13,478 nucleotides of DNA from Nitrospirota bacterium (lineage in GTDB: Bacteria; Nitrospirota; Nitrospiria; Nitrospirales; Nitrospiraceae): the NCBI GenBank assembly GCA_016235225.1, contig JACRLS010000201.1:1-13478 (forward strand). The letters run 5' to 3'. How positions within the stretch are numbered: the first letter of the stretch is position 1; each line of letters begins with the position of its first letter. Below are positions 1 through 6,460 of the stretch, piece after piece. The notes below the pieces were generated by a model, which was not told the origin of the DNA, searched no databases, and saw only the letters and a program-made list of their open reading frames with translations. The translations under genes were made by a program, and so were the position numbers.

Positions 1-859
1 ATCGTAGATTGTTGTGCAGTCCCGTCGTCGCCACCATCATCAGGTGGATCAGCACGAACCCCACGAAGCCGGTACAGGCGAGGAAATGAATCGTCCGGGC
101 CGATTGCCGTCCACCGAACAGATCAAGCAGGAACGGAAAGGCGGCGTCCAGGTTCGGCGACATGGTCATGCCGGTCAGCACGATCAACGGAGCCAGTCCG
201 AAGACCACCCCTGTGTAGGCGAGCTTTTGTAGAACGTTGTAGCGCTTCGCGTCCTCGCCCGACGGATGGCGAAAGCGGAGATGATTCACGACATCGCGGC
301 CGATCGCGCGCCAGTCACGGTCGGTGGGAAGAAGATCGCGCGTCAGATGCCGGCTAAGTATGGCGTAGATCCAGAAGGCCAGCCCGTTCAACACAAAGAA
401 CCAGGCAAAAAACAGGTGCCATTGCCGCCCCATCGCCAGCCAGCGAGGCCCCGGCAACGTCGCCCATGAAGGAAACGCCCGGCGTTCTCCGCTCGAATAG
501 CCCAACACCCCTGTGGTGTCGACGGAGCGGCCGGCCAGCGTCGTCACGCCTCGCATCTCCCCACCTTCCGTTGCCACGCCTCGAATGGAGAACCACGGGC
601 GATCCCGATCGGACCGCTCTCCCCAGTAGAGCGCCGGGTGGGCATTGAATATCTGGAACCCGCTCATCATGAGGATGAAGAGACTCACGGCATCGAGCCA
701 ATGACCGACCCGTACCGGCCAGTGATGTCGATAGACCCGCTCTTCGACGGGCTTGCCCGCCTCCCCTACCGGGTGCGGGGTTCTGGCCAGCTCTGCCACA
801 TCGAGGACTACCGCTCGTTCGTTCGTCCGGTGTTCTACGGTCGTTATCGTGCCCTCCAT
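1..859 (-). CDS. Cytochrome b561-type membrane subunit (thiosulfate reductase cytochrome b-like), C-terminus cut by window edge
   Basis: This is probably the membrane-embedded di-heme b subunit that exchanges electrons between the quinone pool and a periplasmic or cytoplasmic oxidoreductase. 286 codons are visible and the frame is still open at base 1. It follows the cytochrome b/b6 (Ni-hydrogenase cytochrome b type) pattern. Hydrophobic helices carry His at about residues 53 (VGHW), 148 (QWHLFF), 258 (TIHFLA) and 272 (LIHLMM), matching the usual heme-ligand layout. A periplasmic-looking loop (about 75-140) separates the first two helices. The last visible residues (GLHNNLR) resemble the usual near-terminal segment, so probably only 10-20 residues are missing. 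I chose the ATG at 859 because GAGGTG lies 7 nt upstream; an in-frame ATG at 883 has no clear ribosome site. The redox partner, often a molybdopterin enzyme, would lie outside the window. The family call is good; the substrate is unknown. Confidence 0.85.
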   Translation of the reverse strand, partial: MEGTITTVEHRTNERAVVLDVAELARTPHPVGEAGKPVEERVYRHHWPVRVGHWLDAVSLFILMMSGFQIFNAHPALYWGERSDRDRPWFSIRGVATEGGEMRGVTTLAGRSVDTTGVLGYSSGERRAFPSWATLPGPRWLAMGRQWHLFFAWFFVLNGLAFWIYAILSRHLTRDLLPTDRDWRAIGRDVVNHLRFRHPSGEDAKRYNVLQKLAYTGVVFGLAPLIVLTGMTMSPNLDAAFPFLLDLFGGRQSARTIHFLACTGFVGFVLIHLMMVATTGLHNNLR

Positions 860-1052
860 GATTTGCACCTCAGGCTTTCTCATCGCTGCCGATGAGTCCA
901 CTGCCCCGCTCAAACGTTACAGGGGAGGAGGATGGGGTATTAGAAGGATTTAATGAGGGCCTAATGGCCGGTTCATCTGGCGGCGTTATCGTGGAGACCG
1001 GCAGCAGCCCAAATCACGAAGCGGGATGGGGGGTCACAGAAAGGAGAACACG

Positions 1053-1226
1053 ATGGAGTGTCGGAAATGCAAAGGGTTCATGGTGCAGGAATGGTGCGGT
1101 GAGCTTCACGTGGAAGATTACATTTGGCGCTGTGTGAACTGCGGACATCTGCTCTTCCCGGCCTTGAAGCCGCAGCGAGATGCGATCAAGGCGCTGCTGG
1201 AAATGGATGCAGCTGGATGCCGCTAG
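1053..1226 (+). CDS. Small zinc-ribbon protein, 57 aa
   Basis: This tiny protein has two CxxC knuckles, Cys3-x2-Cys6 and Cys27-x2-Cys30, the pattern of a one-zinc ribbon. A charged helix-like tail (KPQRDAIKALLEMD) follows. The start at 1053 is preceded by AAGGAG at 1041-1046 with 6 nt spacing, a near-ideal ribosome site that supports this as a real gene. It resembles another small protein in this window (6173-6460): both share the layout CxxC-[KR]-G-x-M-V near the N-terminus and WRCxxCG after a spacer. It stands alone, divergent from the cytochrome b gene and convergent with the PilZ gene. Function is unknown; zinc binding and a regulatory or nucleic-acid role are inferences. Confidence 0.72.
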   Translation: MECRKCKGFMVQEWCGELHVEDYIWRCVNCGHLLFPALKPQRDAIKALLEMDAAGCR

Positions 1227-1303
1227 GCGCGTACGACGGGAAGGCAGCAGAAGCGGAAGTGGTCCACTGACTACCTCTCTCTGCACTCCCACCGCAGGGC
1301 GCG

Positions 1304-1777
1304 CTACGCCGCCCCTTGCGCGTGGAGGAATTCGATCAGCCGCTTATTGTCCTTGGCCGATTTCATGAATTCGAACCCGACCTTCCCAGGTCGGATCGAC
1401 CGGACGATGGCCGGCACCTCAATCGGCGCCTTCTTCTCATCGATGGAGAGTTGGAGGTAGAAGATATCCTTCTCACGCACCGGGATTCCGGTCTCGACCA
1501 GACAGCCTCCCAAGGAGATGTCCTCGACTATCCCTTGCCCGTTCACCCGCCCGCCGGAAAAGCAGAGATGCAGTCTGACAGGAATGCGCCGGTGCGCCCG
1601 ACGATCCAGCACCCCCTTGCGATACTCACGTCCCCATCGGAGCGCCAAGAACCGGTGCCCGCAGACTTGGCACTTGAAGGGCGAGACCAAGATCAGAGCG
1701 GCGACCCGGTCTCCCGCTGTTTGACATTGGGCCTTGAGGATGTCGTGTTTTCGACACTTCGGACAGATGAGCCGCAT
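1304..1777 (-). CDS. Zinc-ribbon / PilZ-domain protein, 157 aa (putative c-di-GMP receptor)
   Basis: Residues 1-45 carry Cys5-x2-Cys8 and Cys36-x2-Cys39, a likely zinc ribbon. Residues about 59-155 form a PilZ domain. The c-di-GMP-binding RxxxR switch is present (DRRAHRRIPVR, Arg60/Arg64), followed by the DxSxxG box (EDISLGG, Asp86, Ser88, Gly91). Both known ligand motifs are therefore intact, and binding of cyclic di-GMP is a reasonable family-based inference. No membrane segment or other output domain is seen, so this would be a small cytoplasmic adaptor acting through protein-protein contact. It is divergent from the SDR gene at 1927 and its 3' end faces the zinc-ribbon gene at 1053. The ATG at 1777 follows a purine-rich GGAG-containing stretch. 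Partners are unknown. Confidence 0.85.
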   Translation of the reverse strand: MRLICPKCRKHDILKAQCQTAGDRVAALILVSPFKCQVCGHRFLALRWGREYRKGVLDRRAHRRIPVRLHLCFSGGRVNGQGIVEDISLGGCLVETGIPVREKDIFYLQLSIDEKKAPIEVPAIVRSIRPGKVGFEFMKSAKDNKRLIEFLHAQGAA

Positions 1778-1864
1778 CGACTCCGACTCCGCTTCCGCCT
1801 CTTCGTAACCGGGCTCTGACGAACGAGGCCATTTCGATTACTCTACCGAGGCCTCCGTGAGAAG

Positions 1865-1894
1865 GCGAGAATTTTTTCCATTCTGCGCTATAAT
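1865..1894 (+). promoter_or_regulatory. Perfect -10 box with adjoining inverted repeat upstream of the SDR gene
   Basis: TATAAT lies at 1889-1894, 32 nt before the SDR start, but I see no good -35 hexamer at the expected distance. Immediately upstream, and where a -35 would sit, is an imperfect inverted repeat: GCG+AGAAT (1865-1872) and ATTCT+CGC (1880-1888, one G bulge) around a T-rich loop. Its position suggests an operator or activator site. GGGAGA at 1913-1918 is a suitable ribosome site for the ATG at 1927. The -10 box is seen directly; promoter activity is inferred. Confidence 0.45.
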
Positions 1895-1926
1895 CGACCT
1901 CCCGTGAGGCCTGGGAGAATCTTCCG

Positions 1927-2646
1927 ATGAGTCGACTGGCCGGGAAAATCGCCGTGGTCACCGGCAGCAGCAGCGGGATCGGCAAAGCCATCGCCCTGAC
2001 CTTTGCGCGCGAGGGCGCCACGGTCGTCATCGCGGCTCGACGCACCGTTCTGTGCCAGCAGGTGGCCGAGCAGATCAGGCGGCTCGGTGGGACCGCCCTG
2101 GCCATCCCGACCGATGTCACCGACGAAGGGCAGGTCGATCACCTCATGGCCGAGACCGTGCGGCGCTACGGCCGCCTTGACCTGCTCATGAACAACGCCG
2201 GGATCGTCGCCGGCGGGCGGCTGGCTGAGCTCTCCACCACTGTCTTCGACCAGGTCATGAACACGAACCTTCGTGGTACCTTTCTCTGTTGCCGGGCAGG
2301 CTTTCAGCAGATGAAGCAGACCGGAGGGGGGACGATCCTCAATATGTCCAGCGTCGCCGGCGTGCAGGCCTGGGCCGGAACGGGCGTGTACAGCGCGTCG
2401 AAATTCGGGATCATGGCGCTGACCAAGGCGCTGGCCGATGAGGGCCGTCCACACGCCATCAAAGTCATGGTCATCTGCCCAGGCGGCGTCGCCGATGAGC
2501 TCGTGGATGCCTCCCAGGAGGAGATCGTGCGTAGCGGGAAGATCAGTCCATACGACGTCGCCGAGACAGCCGTCTATCTGGCGACCCTCGGCCCCAATAC
2601 CATCGTGCATCAGGTTATCGTGGACCGCATGGGCGCCGAGTGGTGA
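1927..2646 (+). CDS. Short-chain dehydrogenase/reductase (classical SDR), 239 aa
   Basis: This is a classical SDR that would catalyse NAD(P)(H)-dependent oxidation or reduction of an unidentified hydroxy/keto substrate in the cytoplasm. The Rossmann motif TGSSSGIG is at residues 12-19, the NNAG motif at 89-92, and the full catalytic tetrad is visible: Asn114, Ser142, Tyr155 and Lys159 (YSASK). Two arginines at the end of the second strand (AARR, 36-39) favour NADPH over NADH. Length fits the usual 240-260. The start at 1927 has GGGAGA 8 nt upstream and a TATAAT box at 1889. It is followed 89 nt later by the exonuclease III gene on the same strand; the two may be co-transcribed, though nothing links them functionally. 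The family is certain; the substrate cannot be read from sequence. Confidence 0.93.
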   Translation: MSRLAGKIAVVTGSSSGIGKAIALTFAREGATVVIAARRTVLCQQVAEQIRRLGGTALAIPTDVTDEGQVDHLMAETVRRYGRLDLLMNNAGIVAGGRLAELSTTVFDQVMNTNLRGTFLCCRAGFQQMKQTGGGTILNMSSVAGVQAWAGTGVYSASKFGIMALTKALADEGRPHAIKVMVICPGGVADELVDASQEEIVRSGKISPYDVAETAVYLATLGPNTIVHQVIVDRMGAEW

Positions 2647-2735
2647 GACAGCGCCAAGTCGACGGCGATCATGGCCTCCGCCGACCCGCGGCGTGAGAGG
2701 GATGAAGAAGACACACAACAAACCATGAGCGAGCC

Positions 2736-3563
2736 ATGACCAAGACATCTCGCATGACCGTCGCAACGTTTAATGTGAACTCCCTCCGGAAGCGTCTGCC
2801 GATCGTCCTGGAGTGGCTGACCAGCCACAAGCCCGACGTGCTCTGCGTACAGGAAACCAAGGTCCAGGACGAGGAATTTCCGCTGCTCGCCCTGGCGGAA
2901 TCGAAGTACCACATCATCTTCCGAGGCATGAAGGCCTACAACGGCGTCGCGATTTTCAGCAGGACGGAACCGGAGAGCGTCTCGTTCGGGCTGGAAGACG
3001 GGAAGGATCCGGACGAGCCCCGGCTGGCTCATGCCGTTATCCGGGGCATTCCGATCGTGAACACCTACATTCCCCAGGGATTCGAGATCGACTCGCCGAA
3101 ATACGCCTACAAGCTCACCTGGTTCACGCGACTACGTCGCTATTTCGACCGGCATCTCTCGCCGGACCGGCCCGCCATCTGGTGCGGCGATATGAACGTG
3201 GCCCCGGAGCCGATCGACGTTCATGCGCCGGAAAAACATCTCAAGCATGTCTGCTTTCATGAAGAGGCACGGAAGGCCTATCAGCAGGTCGTCGGCTGGG
3301 GCTTTCAGGACGTCTATCGCAAACTCTATCCCGATCGGCAGCAATATACATTCTGGGACTACCGCCAACCCAGCTCACTCGCCGCCAACAAGGGCTGGCG
3401 GATCGACCACATTCTGGCAACGGCGCCGCAGGCCGAGAAGGTCCGCAAGGCCGAGGTCGACATCGAGCCCCGCAAGGCCGAACAGGCCTCGGACCAAGGC
3501 CGAACAGGCCTCGGACCATACGGTCCTCTGGGCGGAGTTCACGCTGTGAAAGCTGGGGGCTAA
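2736..3563 (+). CDS. xth: Exodeoxyribonuclease III / AP endonuclease, C-terminus frameshifted by a 22-bp duplication
   Basis: Exonuclease III family (EEP fold) proteins cleave DNA at abasic sites and digest 3' ends in base-excision repair. Most of the active site is present: Asn13, Glu40 (QETK), Tyr111, Asp152/Asn154 (GDMN) and Asp224 (RIDH). However, the conserved C-terminal SDH motif is broken. After Ser252-Asp253 the frame reads Gln instead of His and continues through 21 unrelated residues to TAA at 3561-3563. The cause is visible: a perfect 22-bp tandem duplication (3473-3494 and 3495-3516). With one copy, the frame would read SDHTVLWAEFTL and stop at 3547-3549, giving a normal 263-aa enzyme. 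Loss of the catalytic His should strongly reduce activity, unless the duplication is a sequencing artefact or slips back. The ATG at 2754 (Met7) is an alternative start that matches the family's usual N-terminus better. Confidence 0.9.
   Translation: MTKTSRMTVATFNVNSLRKRLPIVLEWLTSHKPDVLCVQETKVQDEEFPLLALAESKYHIIFRGMKAYNGVAIFSRTEPESVSFGLEDGKDPDEPRLAHAVIRGIPIVNTYIPQGFEIDSPKYAYKLTWFTRLRRYFDRHLSPDRPAIWCGDMNVAPEPIDVHAPEKHLKHVCFHEEARKAYQQVVGWGFQDVYRKLYPDRQQYTFWDYRQPSSLAANKGWRIDHILATAPQAEKVRKAEVDIEPRKAEQASDQGRTGLGPYGPLGGVHAVKAGG
3473..3518. repeat. 22-bp perfect tandem duplication inside xth (2.1 copies)
   Basis: Bases 3473-3494 are repeated exactly as 3495-3516, and two further bases (3517-3518) continue the period. 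The unit begins CAAGGCCGAA and ends CCTCGGAC. Because 22 is not a multiple of three, the second copy shifts the exonuclease III frame by one. The second copy read in the +1 frame encodes KAEQASDH and leads straight into the family's normal C-terminus. That is good evidence that the duplication is recent and that the single-copy form is ancestral. Confidence 0.97.
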
Positions 3564-3598
3564 ACGATGAATGCCGAGAGAAGAGCGACCGCCCCCAG
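3553..3598. repeat. Long-loop inverted repeat at the 3' end of xth
   Basis: CTGGGGGC at 3553-3560 is perfectly complementary to GCCCCCAG at 3591-3598, with a 30-nt loop. It spans the shifted xth stop codon (3561-3563). A second pair, AAACGATGA (3562-3570) with TCATCGTTT (3629-3637), partly interleaves with it. Both could form in the RNA as part of a structured termination or stabilising region between the convergent xth and selO genes. Confidence 0.5.
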
Positions 3599-3626
3599 GG
3601 CCCTCGTTCATCATTCCGCCTTCATC

Positions 3627-3650
3627 GCTCATCGTTTCTTCACGATGAGC
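3627..3650. terminator. Putative bidirectional terminator hairpin between xth and selO
   Basis: GCTCATCGT (3627-3635) and ACGATGAGC (3642-3650) form a perfect 9-bp stem with a 6-nt loop TTCTTC. It lies between convergent genes and covers the last Cys-Ser-Ser codons and stop of selO. There is no U-tract on either side, so it is not a canonical intrinsic terminator. A role in RNA 3'-end formation or stability is inferred. Confidence 0.45.
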
Positions 3651-4737
3651 AACTCACCACCAACCGCTTTCCCCAGTCGGGCGGGGGCGCGGCGTAGATG
3701 TCCATGCCTGGCTGATCGGTGAAGGGGTCGCGGAGCAGACGCCACAGCCGATCAATTTCGGAAAAGTCTTTCTCCTCCCTCGCCCGTCGGATCGCCTCAT
3801 GGGCCAGGTAATTCCGTAGCACGTAGCGGGGATTAGTCCGATTCATCCGGACCCGTCGCTCATCATCCCGGCTCCCTTCGGCCCGCAGTCGGGCCCGATA
3901 GCGCCCCGCCCAGTCATCGAACCCCTCTCGGTGAAGAAAGAAGTCACGCAGCGTGGCGTTCCCGTTCGTCGTGTCCTGCCGAAAGGTGCCGAGCGCGCGA
4001 AAAAAGATCGTGTAGTCTACCCGGTCCACTTCCATCAGTCTGAGGAGTTCCACAAGCAGCTCGGGATCTTCGGGCCGTGCTTCTTGGAACCCGAGCTTGG
4101 CCCGCATCAAGGCCGCGTAGTGCGATTCAAAACTCTCTTGGTAGCGGGCCAGGGCTGCGTGCCCATCCGTCTCGGCAATCAGCGGTGAAATGGCCTGAAT
4201 GAAACAGCGGAGATTGAAATAGCCGATGTCCGGCTGATTCTGAAACGCGTACCGCCCGTAGGTATCTGAATGATTGCAGATGAAGCCGGGATGGTAGTCA
4301 TCGAGGAAACCGAAGGGACCATAGTCAAGCGTGAGCCCCAGCACCGACATGTTGTCGCTGTTCATGACGCCGTGGGCAAACCCCACGGCTTGCCAGGCGG
4401 CGATCAGCCGTCCGGTGCGCGCCGCCACCTCGTTCAGCCATCGTGCGTCGCGATCAGGCCCGTCGCCCGCCTCCGGAAAGTGGTGATCAATCACATAGTC
4501 GGCCAGCGTCTTGAGATGCTCAGGTTGCCGCCGGTAGTAGAAGATCTCGAACGACCCGAACCGCACGTGGGAGGGGGCCATGCGCACCAGAGTGGCGCCG
4601 GTTTCCACCTGCTCCCGAAAAACCGGTTCCTCGCTCCCGATGAGGCAGAGGGCTCGCGTGGTCGGAATGCCGAGACCGTGCATCGCTTCACCGCAGAGAT
4701 ACTCCCGAATGGCGGAGCGCAGGGCGGCTCGCCCATC
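3640..4737 (-). pseudogene. selO: 5'-truncated selO (protein adenylyltransferase SelO / YdiU family)
   Basis: SelO is a pseudokinase-fold enzyme that transfers AMP from ATP to protein Ser/Thr/Tyr and is linked to oxidative stress. Recognisable homology begins abruptly at DGRAALRSAIREYL (4737 downward) and continues to the family's typical end PPPDW...VSCSS. The final Cys-Ser-Ser corresponds to the Sec-Ser-Ser of eukaryotic selenoprotein O; here the codon is TGC. The metal-binding Asn/Asp region is intact (GVMNSDNMSVLG...LDYGPFG). About 120 N-terminal residues are absent, including the LKGSG-type lysine region that contacts nucleotide. Upstream the frame loses similarity and meets TAG at 4812-4810. 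The first ATG in frame (4683) gives a 347-aa product, after the Glu-containing helix. A Nudix gene starts at 4831, leaving no room for the missing part. Probably non-functional; a stable truncated product cannot be excluded. Confidence 0.85.
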
Positions 4738-4787
4738 ATCATCGCGCGCAGGCCGATCGCGTTCAACGTCGTCCGACCAGTCCGGCG

Positions 4788-4816
4788 TTGACTGGCCGAC
4801 GGGTCTGGGCTAGCCT
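4788..4816 (+). promoter_or_regulatory. Candidate sigma-70 promoter for the Nudix gene
   Basis: TTGACT at 4788-4793 and TAGCCT at 4811-4816 are separated by 17 nt, the preferred spacing. The transcript would begin about 7 nt after the -10 box, only a few bases before the ATG at 4831. That would explain the lack of any Shine-Dalgarno sequence in front of the gene (leaderless-type start). The matches are partial (5/6 and 3-4/6), so this is a suggestion. Confidence 0.35.
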
Positions 4817-4830
4817 GCCCCTGGACAACT

Positions 4831-5370
4831 ATGAAGTACTGCAGCCACTGCGGCGCGCCCGTCGCGCTCAAGATTCCCGCCGGCGACACGCTCCCCCGCC
4901 ACGTCTGCGGCGCCTGCGACACGATTCACTATCAGAACCCCAAGATCGTCGCCGGCTGTATTCCCGAATGGGAGGGACGCATCCTGCTCTGTCGGCGGGC
5001 CATAGAGCCACGCACAGGCTTCTGGACGTTCCCGGCCGGCTTTATGGAACTCGGCGAGTCGGCCGAGCAGGCGGCTGTCCGAGAAACCTTCGAAGAAGCC
5101 CGGGCCGTGGTGCAGCTCGAATCACTCTACGCGGTCTTGACCCTCACCCACGTCAACCAGGTCTACCTGGTCTATCGAGGCCGACTGCGAGCACACGAGT
5201 TTGGGTGCGGGAGTGAAAGCCTGGAGGTCCAACTGTTCGGGACCGAAGCCATACCGTGGAATGAGTTGGCTTTTCCAGTGATCCGGGATGTGCTGGTCCG
5301 TTATGCCGCGGAGCGTCGGGCCGGAACGTTCTCCGTGCACTCCGGTTCCATTTCCCCACGATCCTCCTGA
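4831..5370 (+). CDS. Zinc-ribbon Nudix hydrolase, 179 aa
   Basis: This protein would hydrolyse a nucleoside diphosphate linked to another moiety; the substrate is unknown. A zinc ribbon opens the protein (Cys4-x2-Cys7, Cys26-x2-Cys29), followed by the segment TIHYQNPK that is typical of this Nudix subgroup. The Nudix box lies at residues 70-92 with Gly70, Glu76, Arg84-Glu85 and Glu88-Glu89 all present. The usual Gly after EE-Ala is replaced by Arg91, which by recollection is tolerated in this ribbon-containing subgroup. The ribbon-plus-Nudix layout recalls NADH pyrophosphatases but the protein is shorter. No ribosome site is evident; a promoter-like pair lies just upstream. Its last 70 nt overlap the end of the convergent gene 5301-6176. 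Confidence 0.9.
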   Translation: MKYCSHCGAPVALKIPAGDTLPRHVCGACDTIHYQNPKIVAGCIPEWEGRILLCRRAIEPRTGFWTFPAGFMELGESAEQAAVRETFEEARAVVQLESLYAVLTLTHVNQVYLVYRGRLRAHEFGCGSESLEVQLFGTEAIPWNELAFPVIRDVLVRYAAERRAGTFSVHSGSISPRSS

Positions 5371-6176
5371 GCGGCGGACGCGTTGAGATCCTTCAGGCTA
5401 TCTGAAGTATCCGAAGTCGCCATCGACGCGGGACGAGAATCCTGCCGCTTCTCAGGTTCCTGCTGGCCAGACCGAAACCGTTGAATAAGGGCCAAACCGG
5501 CTAGTCCAGATCCAAGAACCGCAAAAAACCCCAGCTCTGGATTGTTCATCAGCCTCTTGGCAAGATGAAGAACGACTCCCACCCGGTCGGGTGGACCGTT
5601 CAGGACGGGGCCAGGCGCATCGACAGGCGGCAGCGGCCTATCGATCGAATCGGCCGGCGCCAGCAATGTCGCGTAGACGGCGGAGAACTCCGCCTGCGAC
5701 AGGCTCATCACGTCAAACACCAAGATGCCGCGGGCCGGGTCGAAAAGGAAGGGAGTCGGGACGGCCAGGTTCACTTCGTAGGTCTTCTCTCTATCCACCA
5801 ACTGAACAAAGCGGGTGGAGAGACCCAGCAGATAGTTGCTGGAGATCATCTCGCGCACCGCCAGGTCCTCTGTCAGCGGACCGGAGACTCGGCTGGGCCG
5901 AACATCCGGGCCCACCACAATCGGCGCACTCAACGGGTATTTCTGGTCCGGTGACCCTGGCGCCGAGGGACGGTTCTGATGGCGATCAGGGGGTGCGGGG
6001 ACCGCGCCGATGACATCTTCCAGCAGCGTGTTGGGGCGGGAAACGGTGCTCTCGGTCACGACGATCGGGGTGGGGAGTTCCACCGCTCCCGCGCGAGTCC
6101 CGGGCCACAGCAGGCACCAGCCCGCGAGAGCCATCCCTGCGACGAATCCTGTTCGGCTCCATGCCCTTTGTGTCAT
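5301..6176 (-). CDS. Exported protein with a PEP-CTERM-like anchor segment and an extra C-terminal tail, 291 aa
   Basis: I do not recognise the main domain. Residues 1-31 form a signal peptide ending TRAGA-VE. A proline-rich linker (about 35-95) and a mixed region (100-180) follow. Residues 213-235 read PELGFFAVLGSGLAGLALI then QRFR. This matches the PEP-CTERM sorting signal layout (PE-x-G, small hydrophobic LGxGLAGLA helix, basic stop) except Leu replaces the second Pro. Unlike true PEP-CTERM proteins, 56 polar residues follow, encoded partly by the 70 nt that overlap the opposing Nudix gene. It could therefore be an ordinary single-pass protein or a sorting-signal protein whose stop codon was lost. 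ATGA overlap with the preceding zinc-ribbon gene and AAGGA upstream support the start and translational coupling. Confidence 0.75.
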   Translation of the reverse strand: MTQRAWSRTGFVAGMALAGWCLLWPGTRAGAVELPTPIVVTESTVSRPNTLLEDVIGAVPAPPDRHQNRPSAPGSPDQKYPLSAPIVVGPDVRPSRVSGPLTEDLAVREMISSNYLLGLSTRFVQLVDREKTYEVNLAVPTPFLFDPARGILVFDVMSLSQAEFSAVYATLLAPADSIDRPLPPVDAPGPVLNGPPDRVGVVLHLAKRLMNNPELGFFAVLGSGLAGLALIQRFRSGQQEPEKRQDSRPASMATSDTSDSLKDLNASAAQEDRGEMEPECTENVPARRSAA

Positions 6177-6460
6177 CGTGCATCCTTGTTGTGTTCGTCT
6201 CTCGGGTTCCTACGCCCACCAATGTCGTTCAAGAAACGTGTGTTGCTGGTGTTCCCATTCCGCATAGGCCTGCAAGGATGATCCACGGACGGAGGACTCT
6301 GCAGCCAGGGGGCATTCATCGGAGGCGGTGCGGTGGCGGTCTGTTCAATCGCCGCTCCGCATTTGAGGCAGCGCCATCCCCACAGCATTGCGTGACCAGG
6401 GGTTGCTGCGTTCTCTTCGAACACCTCGACCATGAGTCCCCGACACGTCGTACATCGCAT
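6173..6460 (-). CDS. Small zinc-ribbon protein, 95 aa
   Basis: This protein carries Cys3-x2-Cys6 and Cys31-x2-Cys34 with the same CRGLMV and WRCxxCG surroundings as the 57-aa protein at 1053-1226; the two look like paralogues. After residue 40 comes a Pro- and Asn/Arg-rich tail with no recognisable fold. GGGAGG lies about 8 nt upstream of the ATG, a good ribosome site. Its stop overlaps the start of the next gene as ATGA (6176-6173), so the two are probably co-translated. A 122-nt spacer separates it from the two-helix membrane gene upstream. Function is unknown; zinc binding is inferred from the cysteines. Confidence 0.68.
   Translation of the reverse strand: MRCTTCRGLMVEVFEENAATPGHAMLWGWRCLKCGAAIEQTATAPPPMNAPWLQSPPSVDHPCRPMRNGNTSNTRFLNDIGGRRNPRDEHNKDAR

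Noticed and set aside
1247..1262. Palindrome AGTGG-T-CCACT between the 57-aa gene and the PilZ gene
   Set aside because: A one-base loop cannot form a usable RNA hairpin, and there is no promoter nearby for an operator; probably chance.
2679..2693. Hairpin CGCCG-ACCCG-CGGCG between the SDR and xth genes
   Set aside because: Only five base pairs in a GC-rich sequence and no U-run; not convincing as a terminator.
1888..2766. A 292-codon open frame on the minus strand antisense to the SDR gene
   Set aside because: It is a GC-driven shadow: the plus-strand frame holds a complete SDR with all motifs, and the antisense product is His/Gly/Asp-rich with no recognisable domain.
3627..3650. SECIS-like element for selenocysteine in SelO
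   Set aside because: The codon at the Sec position is TGC (Cys), not TGA, so no recoding is needed; the stem-loop is better explained as a terminator-type structure.
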